From NCBI RefSeq assembly GCF_018035235.1, contig NZ_WPCV01000005.1, forward strand, positions 248,001 to 312,000: a DNA stretch of 64,000 bases. Reading direction: 5' to 3'. The notes beneath the pieces are model-generated. The model made no database searches. It was not told where the DNA came from and saw nothing but the letters and a program-made list of their open reading frames with translations. The stretch comes from Citrobacter sp. On2M (lineage in GTDB: Bacteria > Pseudomonadota > Gammaproteobacteria > Enterobacterales > Enterobacteriaceae). A program made the translations under genes and the position numbers. Below are positions 1-10,477 of the stretch, one piece after another (position 1 is the stretch's first letter; each line of letters opens with the position of its first letter).

Positions 1-7
1 AGTAACT

Positions 8-46
8 GTAGGCCGGATAAGGCATTTATGCCGCCATCCGGCCTAC
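8..46. repeat. REP element downstream of relA
   Basis: Imperfect palindrome whose arms are the REP core (GGCCGGATAAGG / CCATCCGGCC), lying just after the relA stop codon. REP units usually sit in 3' regions, where they protect mRNA ends or bind gyrase or IHF. Recognised from the core sequence and position only. Confidence 0.8.
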
Positions 47-53
47 GTTCGTA

Positions 54-2288
54 TTAATTACCGTGCAGACGGCGTGCGTCGATCACATCCGGCACCTGGT
101 TAAGCTTGCCGAGCACGCGTCCGAGCACCTGCAGGTTGTAGATTTCGATGGTCATATCGATGGTGGCAAGCTGTTGTTTGGTATCACTCCGGCTGGCAAC
201 GCCCAGCACGTTCACCTTCTCGTTGGCAAGAATAGTGGTGATATCACGCAACAAGCCGCTGCGATCGTTAGCCTGGACGCGAACCACCAGCGAATATCCT
301 GCCGAGTAGCTTTCGCCCCAAACCGCGTCAACAATACGTTCCGGCGCATGCGAGCGCAGTTCATTCAGCTGTTCGCAATCCGCCCGGTGGACCGAAATAC
401 CACGTCCTTGAGTGATAAACCCGACAATTTCATCACCTGGAATCGGCTGGCAACAGCGAGCGATGTGGTGCATCAGATTACCCACCCCTTCAACCACCAC
501 GCGACCATCGTCTTTACGGCGGCTCTGCGGCGCTTGCGTTTTCTGCTGGAGCTGTTTCAGCGCGGCGGCATCCTGCTCTGCAGCGCTTGGCTTATTAAAC
601 TGCGCCTGCAGGAAGTTCACCATCTGGTTAAGGCGGATGTCGCCTCCACCAATCGCCGCCAGAAGCTCATCCAGTTCATTGAAGCTGTAGCGCGGCAGCA
701 GGTGCTTTTCCGCTTCTTTCAGGCTAATACCTAAATGCGCCAGCTCATCGTCGAGGATCTGGCGACCCGCCAGGATATTTTTATCGCGATCCTGTTTACG
801 GAACCAGGCGTGGATCTTCGAACGCCCACGACTGGTGGTCACGTAGCCGAGGTTAGGATTCAACCAGTCGCGGCTTGGGTTTGGCTGTTTCTGGGTGATA
901 ATTTCAATTTGATCGCCCATCTGCAGTTGGTAAGTAAATGGTACGATGCGCCCGCCAATTTTCGCGCCAATGCAACGGTGTCCCACATCGCTGTGGATGT
1001 GATAAGCAAAATCGAGCGGCGTGGAGCCTGCAGGCAGATCTACAACGTCGCCTTTCGGCGTAAAGACGTAAACCCGGTCATCAAAGACCTGGCTACGGAC
1101 TTCATCCAGCATTTCGCCGGAATCAGCCATCTCTTCCTGCCAGGCGATCAGTTTACGCAGCCATGCGATACGATCTTCATGACCGGAGCGTGCCGCGCCT
1201 GAGGCTGTGCCCTCTTTGTATTTCCAGTGCGCAGCAACGCCCAGTTCGGCATCTTCGTGCATCTGTTTGGTGCGGATCTGAATTTCAATGGTTTTCCCGC
1301 CCGGCCCCAGCACAACCGTATGGATTGACTGGTAGCCGTTGGGTTTCGGGTTCGCGACGTAGTCATCGAACTCATCCGGCAGATGGCGATAGTGAGTATG
1401 TACTATTCCGAGCGCGGCGTAGCAATCCTGTAAACGCTCCGCCACGATACGCACCGCGCGCACATCGAACAGTTCATCAAAGGCTAACTGTTTTTTCTGC
1501 ATTTTGCGCCAGATGCTGTAGATGTGCTTCGGACGTCCGTAAACTTCGGCTTTGACGCCTTCCGTTTTCATCTCTGAGCGCAAATGACCGACGAATTCAT
1601 CAATGTAGTGTTCGCGATCGATACGACGTTCATGCAGCAGCTTGGCAATACGTTTGTATTCAGCCGGGTGCAGATAACGGAAGCAGTAATCTTCCAGCTC
1701 CCATTTTAACTGCCCAATACCCAACCGGTTAGCCAGCGGGGCATAGATATTGGTGCACTCTTTTGCTGCCAGAACGCGTTCATCTTCCGGTGCGTCTTTC
1801 ACTTCACGCAGATGAGCAATGCGCTCCGCCAGCTTGATGACCACACAGCGGAAATCATCCACCATAGCCAGCAGCATGCGGCGGACGTTATCGACCTGCT
1901 CGGAAGAGACTGAATCGGTATGCGTGGCTTTAAGCTGGCGTATCGCCGCCATGTCACGCACGCCGTGGATAAGATGAACAATGGATTTGCCCACGCTCTC
2001 GCGCAGGATGTCTTCACTGACGACGTTGGCATCAGCCAGAGGGAAAAGCATTGCTGCGCGCAACGTGTCGATATCCATGCTCAACATAGAGAGGATTTCT
2101 ACCATCTCCACGCCACGCCACAGCAGCAGCTCTGCATCCGGATGCCCCTGTGTTTGCTGCAGGCAGTACGCCCAGGTTTCGGCTAAGCGTTCACACGACT
2201 GCTGGCTGGAGATCCCCAGACTCGCGATCCATTTCTTTGGATCAAACTCACCAGCTTTATTTAAATGTGCACTTCTTACCGCAACCAT
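54..2288 (-). CDS. relA: GTP pyrophosphokinase RelA, (p)ppGpp synthetase I
   Basis: Ribosome-associated alarmone synthetase that makes pppGpp/ppGpp from GTP/GDP and ATP when uncharged tRNA enters the A site. The 744-residue product matches E. coli RelA closely. Order: an N-terminal HD-like region whose hydrolase motif is replaced by FPLADA (as usual for monofunctional RelA), the synthetase domain with the acidic EFDD motif and NPKPNGYQS, a TGS domain (DRVYVFTPKGDVVDLP), the conserved ARCCQPIPGDEI stretch and a C-terminal ACT/RRM domain. The start at 2288 (MVAVRSAH) is chosen over an upstream in-frame ATG because AAGGAGAGG lies just before it and E. coli RelA starts there. It lies about 100 bp downstream of rlmD on the same strand. 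Nothing is damaged. Confidence 0.98.
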   Translation of the reverse strand: MVAVRSAHLNKAGEFDPKKWIASLGISSQQSCERLAETWAYCLQQTQGHPDAELLLWRGVEMVEILSMLSMDIDTLRAAMLFPLADANVVSEDILRESVGKSIVHLIHGVRDMAAIRQLKATHTDSVSSEQVDNVRRMLLAMVDDFRCVVIKLAERIAHLREVKDAPEDERVLAAKECTNIYAPLANRLGIGQLKWELEDYCFRYLHPAEYKRIAKLLHERRIDREHYIDEFVGHLRSEMKTEGVKAEVYGRPKHIYSIWRKMQKKQLAFDELFDVRAVRIVAERLQDCYAALGIVHTHYRHLPDEFDDYVANPKPNGYQSIHTVVLGPGGKTIEIQIRTKQMHEDAELGVAAHWKYKEGTASGAARSGHEDRIAWLRKLIAWQEEMADSGEMLDEVRSQVFDDRVYVFTPKGDVVDLPAGSTPLDFAYHIHSDVGHRCIGAKIGGRIVPFTYQLQMGDQIEIITQKQPNPSRDWLNPNLGYVTTSRGRSKIHAWFRKQDRDKNILAGRQILDDELAHLGISLKEAEKHLLPRYSFNELDELLAAIGGGDIRLNQMVNFLQAQFNKPSAAEQDAAALKQLQQKTQAPQSRRKDDGRVVVEGVGNLMHHIARCCQPIPGDEIVGFITQGRGISVHRADCEQLNELRSHAPERIVDAVWGESYSAGYSLVVRVQANDRSGLLRDITTILANEKVNVLGVASRSDTKQQLATIDMTIEIYNLQVLGRVLGKLNQVPDVIDARRLHGN

Positions 2289-2388
2289 CGTCCTCTCCTT
2301 AAGGGGCATGGCCTGTCGAAGTCGACAAGCCGAACCCATTGTTTTTCACACAGCATTACAACCCGAAATCCAATGGGTATTAAGTTCA

Positions 2389-3687
2389 TTACAAACGCTC
2401 AAACAGGACCATTGATTCCAGGTGTCCTGTGTGCGGGAACATATCGAGCATCGCCAGCCGCCGGATGGCATATCCCGCATTGAGCAAAGCATCGCTGTCA
2501 CGAGCCAGCGTTGCCGGGTTACAGGATACATAAACAACGCGTATAGGTTCTAATTTTATAATATGTTGCATCACACCAGCAGCACCCGCACGCGCAGGAT
2601 CGAGCAAAACTTTGTCGAATCCGTTTTTAGCCCAAGGCTGCCGGGTAACATCTTCCTCAAGGTTTTCATGAAAGAATGTCACATTGTGTAATCCGTTATT
2701 CAGCGCATTTTCCCGGCCTTTTTCCACCAGCGCCGGTACCCCTTCCACGCCGACCACGCTTGCAGCTCGGGTCGCCAGCGGCAGAGTAAAATTGCCCATT
2801 CCGCAGAACAGATCGAGCACACGCTCTCCTGGTTGAACATCGAGCCATTCCAACGCTCGGGCCACCATTTGCTGGTTTACCCCTTCATTGACCTGAATAA
2901 AATCACGCGGGCTGAAGGTTAACCGTAGTCCATTTGAATCATACCAGGGCGATTCTTCTGATATTGATTCCAGTATCTCGCTTTGCGGGGCCAGAAACAA
3001 AGACAGCCCCTGAGAATGCGAAAAGCATTCCAGTTTTTCTTTATCCACAGCACTTAATGGCGCCGTGTGGCGCAAAATCATCAGGGTTCCGCTCCCTGCC
3101 TGCACCAGTTCGACATGCCCAAGATGGCGTAACCCTTGTAGACTTTCCAGGCACGCCCTGATGTGGGGCAATAGCGCCTCAAGCTGGGGCACCAAAACAG
3201 GGCATTGTTTGACATCGATAATGTCGTTAGAGCCGGATTTGCGAAAACCCATCTGCAATTTTTGCTCTTTTGGCCGATAGCTCAGGCTCAAACGTGCACG
3301 GCGACGATAGCCCCACGGCGTATCAGCTATAACATCCGACACTTCACATTTCATTAAATGCGACAACGCCGCGCTTTTACTACGCTGCTGTAACGAGATG
3401 CTGGCATGCTGTTGCTGGCAGCCACCGCACACGCCAAAATGCGGGCAACGAGGCACTTCACGCTCAGGGCTGTTGTTCAAACGTCGTTTTACTTGCGCGC
3501 GGGCGAACTGTTTTTTATCTTCGGTAATCACCACCTCGGCGCTTTCCTGAGGTAGCAATTCCGGTATAAACAACGCCTTTCCGTTATGGCGAGCAACACC
3601 CTGACCAAAAGGATCGAGGTCATTGACGGTAACGGTTATGATCTGACGCGTCGTCACGCGTCGTTTTGCAGAGTAGAATTGCGCCAT
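2389..3687 (-). CDS. rlmD: 23S rRNA m5U1939 methyltransferase RlmD (RumA)
   Basis: SAM-dependent methyltransferase that makes 5-methyluridine at U1939 of 23S rRNA. The 432 residues show an N-terminal TRAM domain, the iron-sulfur cysteine motif [10 protein letters not shown] (about residues 81-90), the SAM-binding stretch [15 protein letters not shown] and the nucleophilic cysteine in [13 protein letters not shown] (about residue 389). Length and sequence match E. coli RlmD (433 aa). It is divergent from barA, with 57 bp between the two start codons, and upstream of relA, as in E. coli. No oddities. Confidence 0.97.
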   Translation of the reverse strand: MAQFYSAKRRVTTRQIITVTVNDLDPFGQGVARHNGKALFIPELLPQESAEVVITEDKKQFARAQVKRRLNNSPEREVPRCPHFGVCGGCQQQHASISLQQRSKSAALSHLMKCEVSDVIADTPWGYRRRARLSLSYRPKEQKLQMGFRKSGSNDIIDVKQCPVLVPQLEALLPHIRACLESLQGLRHLGHVELVQAGSGTLMILRHTAPLSAVDKEKLECFSHSQGLSLFLAPQSEILESISEESPWYDSNGLRLTFSPRDFIQVNEGVNQQMVARALEWLDVQPGERVLDLFCGMGNFTLPLATRAASVVGVEGVPALVEKGRENALNNGLHNVTFFHENLEEDVTRQPWAKNGFDKVLLDPARAGAAGVMQHIIKLEPIRVVYVSCNPATLARDSDALLNAGYAIRRLAMLDMFPHTGHLESMVLFERL

Positions 3688-3744
3688 CGACGAGATATGT
3701 CTCTTTTTAACAGTGTGACCCTAATTGTCCCATAACGGAACTCC

Positions 3745-6501
3745 ATGACCAACTACAGCCTGCGTGCACGCATGATGATTCTGATCCTGGCCCCGACCGT
3801 CCTGATTGGTTTGCTGCTCAGTATCTTTTTTGTTGTGCATCGCTATAACGACTTGCAGCGTCAACTGGAAGATGCTGGCGCCAGCATCATTGAGCCACTC
3901 GCGGTCTCAAGCGAATATGGCATGAACCTGCAAAACAGGGAATCCATCGGCCAACTGATCAGCGTACTGCATCGTCGCCATTCCGATATCGTGCGGGCAA
4001 TTTCTGTCTATGACGAAAATAACCGACTGTTTGTCACATCCAATTTTCATCTCGATCCGTCTGAAATGCAGCTGGCTACCGGGTCACCGTTTCCCCGTAA
4101 GCTGAGCGTCACGCGACTCGGAGATATCATGATCCTGCGCACCCCGATTATCTCGGAAAGGTATTCGCCGGATGAATCTGCCTTAAGCGACGCGAAAAAT
4201 GACAAAAATATGTTGGGATACGTGGCGCTGGAGTTAGACCTTAAGTCAGTAAGATTGCAGCAGTATAAAGAGATTTTTATCTCCAGCGTAATGATGCTGT
4301 TTTGTATCGGGATTGCGTTAATTTTTGGCTGGCGCCTGATGCGCGACGTGACCGGCCCGATTCGCAATATGGTGAATACCGTTGACCGAATACGACGAGG
4401 ACAGCTCGATAGCCGCGTGGAGGGTTTCATGCTGGGCGAGCTGGATATGCTCAAAAATGGTATTAACTCGATGGCGATGTCACTTGCGGCCTACCATGAA
4501 GAGATGCAGCACAACATCGATCAGGCCACCTCTGATCTGCGCGAAACGTTGGAACAGATGGAAATCCAGAACGTCGAACTGGATCTGGCTAAAAAGCGGG
4601 CCCAGGAAGCGGCGCGTATTAAGTCTGAGTTTCTGGCTAACATGTCGCACGAGCTGCGAACCCCGCTCAATGGCGTGATTGGTTTCACCCGTCTGACACT
4701 AAAAACCGAGCTCAACTCCACGCAGCGCGATCACCTGAATACGATTGAACGCTCGGCCAACAATCTGCTGGCCATCATCAATGATGTGCTCGACTTCTCC
4801 AAACTTGAGGCGGGCAAGCTGATTCTGGAAAGTATCCCATTCCCGCTGCGCAGCACACTCGATGACGTCGTCACGCTGTTAGCGCACTCATCCCACGATA
4901 AAGGGCTTGAGCTGACGCTGAATATTAAGAATGACGTACCGGACAACGTCATCGGCGATCCGCTGCGCTTACAGCAGGTGATCACTAATCTGGTCGGCAA
5001 TGCCATCAAATTTACCGAAGGCGGTAATATCGATATATTGGTCGAGAAACGCGCGCTCAGTAATACAAAAGTACAAATTGAAGTGCAAATCCGCGATACC
5101 GGAATTGGTATCCCCGAGCGCGATCAGTCACGCCTGTTCCAGGCCTTCCGCCAGGCGGATGCCAGTATTTCCCGCCGCCACGGCGGTACCGGACTGGGCC
5201 TGGTCATTACGCAAAAACTGGTCAATGAAATGGGCGGAGATATCTCCTTCCACAGTCAGCCGAACCGGGGATCCACGTTCTGGTTCCATATCAGCCTCGA
5301 TCTCAACCCTAACGTTCTCATTGATCGCTCAACCACGCTTTGTCTGGCCGGTAAGCGACTGGCTTACGTCGAACCTAACGCCACTGCAGCACAATGCACA
5401 TTAGATATCTTGAGTGAAACGCCGCTGGAGGTGATTTACAGCCCTTCATTCTCTGGGCTGCCGAAGGATCACTACGATATTCTGTTGCTTGGCGTACCGG
5501 TCACGTTACGCGAACCGCTCACCATGCAGCATGAGCGCCTGGCAAGCGCAGCGGCGATGACCGACTTTTTGTTACTGGCCTTGCCTTGCCATGCGCAAAT
5601 TAACGCCGAGAAATTGAAACAGGGCGGCGCGGCGGCGTGCCTGTTGAAACCGCTCACCTCAACCCGTTTACTGCCTGCATTGACAGAGTATTGTCAACTG
5701 AACCACAACATAGATCCGCTGTTGTCAGACGAGAGCAAAATCGCGATGACCGTCATGGCAGTGGACGACAACCCGGCGAACCTCAAGCTTATTGGCGCAC
5801 TGCTGGAGGATAAAGTGCAGCAAGTTGTGCTCTGCGACAGCGGGCACCAGGCAGTGGATCGCGCCAAACAGATGCAGTTTGATCTGATCCTGATGGATAT
5901 TCAGATGCCAGACATGGACGGTATTCGCGCCTGCGAGCTGATCCACCAGCTTCCTCATCAACAACAGACGCCGGTCATTGCGGTCACCGCGCATGCTATG
6001 GCCGGGCAGAAAGAGAAGTTGCTCAGCGCCGGGATGAACGATTACCTGGCTAAGCCTATCGAGGAAGATAAGCTACATAATCTGCTGTTACGCTATAAAC
6101 CCGGCGCAAGCGCAGCGCTTAGGGCGCTCGCCGTTGACCCCGTTGAGCCGATCGTCAATCCGAATACCACGCTCGACTGGCAGTTGGCATTAAGACAAGC
6201 CGCAGGTAAAAACGATCTGGCGCGGGATATGCTGCAAATGCTGCTCGATTTTCTGCCCGAGGTACGTAATAAAATTGAAGAACAGCTGGTCGGTGAAAAC
6301 CCTGAAGGGCTGGTGGATATGATCCATAAGCTGCACGGTAGCTGCGGTTATAGCGGCGTTCCCCGCATGAAAAACCTGTGTCAGCTTATTGAGCAGCAAT
6401 TACGTAGCGGGACCAAAGAAGAAGAGCTGGAACCTGAGTTTTTAGAGCTTCTGGATGAAATGGATAACGTTGCCCGTGAAGCAAAGCGCTTATTAGGGTA
6501 A
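3745..6501 (+). CDS. barA: Hybrid sensor histidine kinase BarA
   Basis: Inner-membrane tripartite sensor kinase of the BarA-UvrY two-component system; its output is transcription of the CsrB/CsrC RNAs. The 918-residue length equals E. coli BarA. Visible in order: TM1 (about 9-31), a periplasmic loop, TM2 (about 175-195), HAMP, HisKA with His302 in [12 protein letters not shown], HATPase (GNAIKF, GGTGLGL), a receiver domain with Asp718 in [13 protein letters not shown], and a C-terminal HPt domain with His861 in [11 protein letters not shown] checked the three phospho-acceptor positions by codon arithmetic. uvrY is not in the window, but the target csrB lies 7 kb away. All phosphorelay residues are intact. 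Confidence 0.98.
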   Translation: MTNYSLRARMMILILAPTVLIGLLLSIFFVVHRYNDLQRQLEDAGASIIEPLAVSSEYGMNLQNRESIGQLISVLHRRHSDIVRAISVYDENNRLFVTSNFHLDPSEMQLATGSPFPRKLSVTRLGDIMILRTPIISERYSPDESALSDAKNDKNMLGYVALELDLKSVRLQQYKEIFISSVMMLFCIGIALIFGWRLMRDVTGPIRNMVNTVDRIRRGQLDSRVEGFMLGELDMLKNGINSMAMSLAAYHEEMQHNIDQATSDLRETLEQMEIQNVELDLAKKRAQEAARIKSEFLANMSHELRTPLNGVIGFTRLTLKTELNSTQRDHLNTIERSANNLLAIINDVLDFSKLEAGKLILESIPFPLRSTLDDVVTLLAHSSHDKGLELTLNIKNDVPDNVIGDPLRLQQVITNLVGNAIKFTEGGNIDILVEKRALSNTKVQIEVQIRDTGIGIPERDQSRLFQAFRQADASISRRHGGTGLGLVITQKLVNEMGGDISFHSQPNRGSTFWFHISLDLNPNVLIDRSTTLCLAGKRLAYVEPNATAAQCTLDILSETPLEVIYSPSFSGLPKDHYDILLLGVPVTLREPLTMQHERLASAAAMTDFLLLALPCHAQINAEKLKQGGAAACLLKPLTSTRLLPALTEYCQLNHNIDPLLSDESKIAMTVMAVDDNPANLKLIGALLEDKVQQVVLCDSGHQAVDRAKQMQFDLILMDIQMPDMDGIRACELIHQLPHQQQTPVIAVTAHAMAGQKEKLLSAGMNDYLAKPIEEDKLHNLLLRYKPGASAALRALAVDPVEPIVNPNTTLDWQLALRQAAGKNDLARDMLQMLLDFLPEVRNKIEEQLVGENPEGLVDMIHKLHGSCGYSGVPRMKNLCQLIEQQLRSGTKEEELEPEFLELLDEMDNVAREAKRLLG

Positions 6502-6505
6502 AAAT

Positions 6506-6540
6506 CGCCGGATGCGGAATGAGCACCGCATCCGGCCTGA
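6506..6540. repeat. REP-type hairpin between barA and the glycerate kinase gene
   Basis: Near-perfect inverted repeat GCCGGATGCGG / CCGCATCCGGC in the 43-bp gap between two convergent genes. It is a REP core and may also end transcription from either side. Confidence 0.75.
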
Positions 6541-6544
6541 AAAT

Positions 6545-7687
6545 TCAACGTAATTGCTGCCCTGCTTTGAGCGTCGCAGCCACGTTTCGCGCTGTCATTC
6601 GGACATTCTCACTCGCGTTCTTCAACGCCTCATCCAGCGTACAAATGGTATAGATAACGCTGAAAACTGCATCCAGCCCATGCTCATGCACAACACCGAC
6701 ATCGGCCGTCAGGCTACCAGCAATACCAATCACCGGTTTGTTATAACGCTTTGCAACTTTTGCCACGCCAACCGGAACCTTACCGTGAATGGTCTGGCTG
6801 TCGATGCGTCCTTCACCAGTAACCACTAAGTCCGCATCCGCAACGCAGGCGTCAAGATGTAACGCATCCGTCACTATCTCAATACCGCAGCGTAGCTGTG
6901 CGCCACAGAAGGCATACAGCGCCGCCCCCATACCACCAGCAGCACCACCGCCGGCCAGATCCAGCACGTTGACGTCCAGATCGCGAGCGATCAGCTGCGC
7001 ATAGTGCGAAAGCGCCCGATCGAGGCGGGTAATCATCTCCGGCGTCGCCCCCTTTTGCGGGCCAAAAACCGCAGAAGCGCCCTCTTCACCGGTCAACGGG
7101 TTGGTGACATCGCAAGCCACTTCAATACGACACGCGGCAAGGCGCTGGTCTAACTGAGATATATCAATCCGCGAGAGCGATTCGAGGCCAGCACCGCCAT
7201 GGCCAATATCGTTATCTTGCGCATTCAGCAATTTTGCTCCCAGCGCTTGTACCATCCCCGCGCCGCCATCATTGGTGGCGCTGCCGCCAATCCCGATAAT
7301 GATATGCTCAACGCCAGCGTCCAGCGCATGACGGATTAACTCCCCGGTTCCCCAGGAAGTGGTTTTCAGCGGATCGCGTAACCCCACGGGAACTTGCTCC
7401 AGCCCACTGGCGGCAGCCATTTCGATAAACGCCGAACGCTCATCACCAGATAAACCGTAAAATGCCCGAATCGTGTTGCCCAAAGGGCCGGTAACATCAA
7501 CATGCACAAGGTGACCTTGTGTTGCGGCAACCATCGCTTCGACCGTTCCCTCACCGCCGTCGGCGACCGGGAGCTTCACGTAATCCGCGTCAGGCCAGAT
7601 CTCACGAAATCCCATCTCAATAGCCGTTGCCACTTCAAGCGCACTCAAACTTTCCTTATAGGAATCCGGTGCGATTACTATTTTCAT
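6545..7687 (-). CDS. Glycerate 2-kinase (GarK/GlxK family), last gene of the gud operon
   Basis: Phosphorylates D-glycerate to 2-phosphoglycerate, the final step of D-glucarate/galactarate breakdown after GudD, GarL and GarR. The 380 residues cover the whole family length: N-terminal MKIVIAPDSYKESL, the VADGGEGTVEAM stretch, GIGGSATNDGGAGMVQALG, ACDVTNPLTGEEGA, GGGAAGGMGAAL and VVTGEGRIDSQTIHGKVPVGVAKVAK. The start is supported by AAGGATG six bases upstream. By recall it resembles E. coli GarK and GlxK about equally, so I give no symbol; Salmonella carries a glycerate kinase at this position, E. coli K-12 does not. It follows gudD by 82 bp, which contain a terminator-like hairpin, so it may be expressed below the rest of the operon. 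Confidence 0.93.
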   Translation of the reverse strand: MKIVIAPDSYKESLSALEVATAIEMGFREIWPDADYVKLPVADGGEGTVEAMVAATQGHLVHVDVTGPLGNTIRAFYGLSGDERSAFIEMAAASGLEQVPVGLRDPLKTTSWGTGELIRHALDAGVEHIIIGIGGSATNDGGAGMVQALGAKLLNAQDNDIGHGGAGLESLSRIDISQLDQRLAACRIEVACDVTNPLTGEEGASAVFGPQKGATPEMITRLDRALSHYAQLIARDLDVNVLDLAGGGAAGGMGAALYAFCGAQLRCGIEIVTDALHLDACVADADLVVTGEGRIDSQTIHGKVPVGVAKVAKRYNKPVIGIAGSLTADVGVVHEHGLDAVFSVIYTICTLDEALKNASENVRMTARNVAATLKAGQQLR

Positions 7688-7732
7688 AAAGCATCCTTAC
7701 GCATGTTGACTGTGTTAAGCATACACCAGGAG

Positions 7733-7759
7733 AAAAACCGCCCACCGATTGGGAGCGGT
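7733..7759 (-). terminator. Terminator-like hairpin between gudD and the glycerate kinase
   Basis: On the minus strand ACCGCTC pairs with GGGCGGT (one G-U) and is followed by TTTTT. It sits about 10 bp after the gudD stop and 45 bp before the kinase start. It could end most gudPXD transcripts with some read-through into the kinase gene. Not tested. Confidence 0.45.
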
Positions 7760-7769
7760 CCCAGCTCAC

Positions 7770-9110
7770 TTAGCGTACCATGCACGGACGCTTATTATCA
7801 AACGTCCAGTTAGGGATCAGATACTGCATGCCCATCGCATCATCACGCGCCCCCAGCCCATGTTGCTGATACAGCTCGTGGGCTTTCATCACCTGATCCA
7901 TATCCAGCTCCACACCCAGACCCGGTTTTGCCGGTACCTGCACCATGCCGCCTTTAATCTCAAACGGCTCTTTGGTCAGGCGTTGGTTACCTTCCTGCCA
8001 GATCCAGTGGGTATCGATCGCGGTAATTTTGCCCGGAGCCGCCGCCGCAACATGCGTAAACATCGCCAGTGAAATATCAAAGTGGTTGTTAGAGTGCGAG
8101 CCCCAGGTTAACCCGAATTCATGGCACATCTGCGCCACGCGGACAGAACCCTGCATCGTCCAGAAATGCGGGTCCGCCAGCGGGATGTCCACTGACTGCA
8201 ATGACAGGGTATGCCCCATCTGACGCCAGTCGGTGGCGATCATATTGGTGGCGGTCGGCAGGCCAGTGGCACGACGGAATTCCGCCATGACTTCACGACC
8301 GGAGAAGCCCTGCTCGGCGCCACAAGGATCTTCCGCATACGCCAGCGATCCTTTCAGGTACTTACCAATTTTAATCGCTTCATTTAGCGACCACGCGCCG
8401 TTTGGATCCAGCGTCACGCGGGCCTGCGGGAAACGCTTCGCCAGCGCAACGATAGATTCCGCTTCCTCTTCCCCGGCCAGCACGCCGCCTTTCAGTTTAA
8501 AGTCGTTGAAACCATACTTCTCATACGCAGCTTCCGCCAGGCGCACTACCGCATCCGGAGTCATCGCCTCTTCATGACGCAGGCGATACCAGTCGCACTT
8601 CTCATCCGGCTGACTCTGGTACGGCAGCGGCGTCGCTTTACGGTTGCCGACAAAGAACAGATAACCCAGCATTTCAACTTCGCTACGCTGTTGTCCGTCA
8701 CCCAGCAGAGAGGCGACGTTAACACCCAAATGCTGACCCAGCAGATCCAACATGGCCGCTTCGATCCCGGTAACCACATGAATAGTGGTACGTAAATCAA
8801 AGGTCTGCAAACCGCGACCGCCCGCATCACGATCGGCAAAAGTATTGCGTACCGCATTCAGCACGTTTTTGTATTCACCTAACGTTTTGCCTACCACCAG
8901 CGGGATCGCATCTTCCAGCGTTTTGCGGATTTTTTCTCCGCCGGGAATTTCACCCACGCCGGTGTGGCCGGAGTTATCTTTGATAATCACAATATTACGC
9001 GTGAAGAATGGAGCATGTGCGCCGCTCAGGTTCATCAGCATACTGTCATGACCCGCAACCGGGATCACCTGCATCGCGGTCACGACTGGGGTAGTAAATT
9101 GTGCGCTCAT
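7770..9110 (-). CDS. gudD: D-glucarate dehydratase GudD
   Basis: Enolase-superfamily, Mg-dependent enzyme that dehydrates D-glucarate (and L-idarate) to 5-dehydro-4-deoxy-D-glucarate. The 446 residues align end to end with E. coli GudD. The KxK base is in DFKLKGG, metal ligands lie in LDPNGAW and AEDPCG and the ATNMIATDW strand, and the second base His is in GSHSNNHFD. The start at 9110 ([10 protein letters not shown]) is chosen over an ATG 18 bases upstream because E. coli GudD begins there and AAGGAC is eight bases before it. It follows gudX by 20 bp in the operon gudP-gudX-gudD-kinase. Expression is presumably under CdaR/SdaR (known for E. coli), which is not in the window. Confidence 0.97.
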   Translation of the reverse strand: MSAQFTTPVVTAMQVIPVAGHDSMLMNLSGAHAPFFTRNIVIIKDNSGHTGVGEIPGGEKIRKTLEDAIPLVVGKTLGEYKNVLNAVRNTFADRDAGGRGLQTFDLRTTIHVVTGIEAAMLDLLGQHLGVNVASLLGDGQQRSEVEMLGYLFFVGNRKATPLPYQSQPDEKCDWYRLRHEEAMTPDAVVRLAEAAYEKYGFNDFKLKGGVLAGEEEAESIVALAKRFPQARVTLDPNGAWSLNEAIKIGKYLKGSLAYAEDPCGAEQGFSGREVMAEFRRATGLPTATNMIATDWRQMGHTLSLQSVDIPLADPHFWTMQGSVRVAQMCHEFGLTWGSHSNNHFDISLAMFTHVAAAAPGKITAIDTHWIWQEGNQRLTKEPFEIKGGMVQVPAKPGLGVELDMDQVMKAHELYQQHGLGARDDAMGMQYLIPNWTFDNKRPCMVR

Positions 9111-9130
9111 CATTAAGTCCTTATTCAAAA

Positions 9131-10477
9131 TTAGTGGCGGCCGAAAACGGGACGTTTACGGTCAAAAGTCCATCCGGGGATCAGATACTGCATTGGACCC
9201 GCGTCATTACGCGCGCCGCCGGGCAGTCTCTTGTAGGCTTCATGAGCCTTGTTAACCTGATCCCAGTCCAGCTCTACGCCCAGTCCAGGCGCGTCAGGAA
9301 CAGCAATTTTCCCGTTCTTAATCTCCAGCGGATTTTTGGTCAGACGGCAATCGCCCTCCTGCCAGATCCAGTGGGTATCGATAGCCGTCGGGGTGCCCGG
9401 CGCAGCGGCGCCAACGTGGGTGAACATCGCCAGCGAAATATCAAAATGATTGTTAGAGTGGCAGCCCCAGGTCAGTCCCCAGTCATCGCATAACTGTGCC
9501 ACGCGTACCGCGCCGGAAAGGGTCCAGAAGTGCGGATCGGCCAGCGGAATATCGACTGAGTTCAGCATCACCGCATGGCCCATCTCACGCCAGTTGGTGG
9601 CTATCATGTTCGTTGCTACCGGTAAACCAGTTGCACGGCGGAACTCGGCCATCACTTCGCGCCCGGAAAAGCCCTGTTCAGCGCCGCACGGATCTTCGGC
9701 GTAGGTCAGCACATCGTTCAGGCCTTTACACAGGGAGATGGCCTCATCCAGCAACCAGGCACCGTTGGGATCAACCGTAATACGCGCATCCGGGAAGCAT
9801 TTTTTCAGCGCACGAGCGGTGTCGATTTCCTGCTCGCCAGGCAGTACACCGCCTTTGAGTTTGAAGTCTTTAAAACCGTAGCGATCCTGAGAAGCCTGGG
9901 CCAGACGTACCACGGCTTCGCTATTCATTGCGTGCTGGTGACGCAGGTGATACCACTCATGGTTTCCCGGCGTGCTTTCCAGATACGGTAAATCGGTCTT
10001 TGTGCGATCGCCCACGTAGAACAGATAGCCGAGCACGGTGACCGCATCGCGCTGCTTGCCCGACCCTAAAAGTTCACAGACCGGTACGTTGAGCGCCTTG
10101 CCCAACAGGTCGAGCAGCGCCGCTTCCAGCGCTGCCACCGCGTTTACCCGTAGCTCAAACGTCCAGGCGCCTTTGCCAAAGGTGTCAAAATCAGCGGCCT
10201 GATTACCTTTGTGCACCTGCTGAACCACCTTATTCAGGCGCGCGACTTCCTGACCCAAAACCATCGGAATAGCGTCAACCAGCGTCTGATAAATCACTTC
10301 GCCGCCCGGCGCTTCACCGACGCCGGTATTGCCGGCGTTATCGGTAAGAACCACAATATTGCGGGTGAAATATGCATTGTGCGCACCGCCAATATTTAGC
10401 AGCATGCTGTCATGACCGGCCACCGGGATGACCTTCATATCGGTAATAACGGGGCTTGATTGTGTTGTCATCATCAT
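9131..10477 (-). CDS. gudX: Glucarate dehydratase-related protein GudX
   Basis: Paralogue of GudD (enolase superfamily) encoded directly upstream of it. It keeps the same motifs: [27 protein letters not shown] and GCHSNNHFD, with small changes next to the active site (ATNW for ATDW, GCHS for GSHS). The E. coli protein has been described as a poorer glucarate dehydratase or epimerase; the physiological role is unclear. Three ATG codons in a row open the gene (10477, 10474, 10471), and the first two overlap the gudP stop codon. I give the longest form; E. coli GudX is 446 residues. Translational coupling to gudP is likely. Confidence 0.95.
   Translation of the reverse strand: MMMTTQSSPVITDMKVIPVAGHDSMLLNIGGAHNAYFTRNIVVLTDNAGNTGVGEAPGGEVIYQTLVDAIPMVLGQEVARLNKVVQQVHKGNQAADFDTFGKGAWTFELRVNAVAALEAALLDLLGKALNVPVCELLGSGKQRDAVTVLGYLFYVGDRTKTDLPYLESTPGNHEWYHLRHQHAMNSEAVVRLAQASQDRYGFKDFKLKGGVLPGEQEIDTARALKKCFPDARITVDPNGAWLLDEAISLCKGLNDVLTYAEDPCGAEQGFSGREVMAEFRRATGLPVATNMIATNWREMGHAVMLNSVDIPLADPHFWTLSGAVRVAQLCDDWGLTWGCHSNNHFDISLAMFTHVGAAAPGTPTAIDTHWIWQEGDCRLTKNPLEIKNGKIAVPDAPGLGVELDWDQVNKAHEAYKRLPGGARNDAGPMQYLIPGWTFDRKRPVFGRH

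Noticed and set aside
63-734. Long plus-strand open frame opposite relA.
   Set aside because: It is fully antisense to a strongly conserved gene, has no ribosome binding site and no recognisable domain.
54-2288. RelA lacks the HD hydrolase motif.
   Set aside because: This is normal for monofunctional RelA of gamma-proteobacteria, not a loss in this strain.
9131-10477. gudX as a recent duplication or pseudogene of gudD.
   Set aside because: It is full length, keeps the catalytic motifs and has a clear orthologue in E. coli, so the duplication is old.
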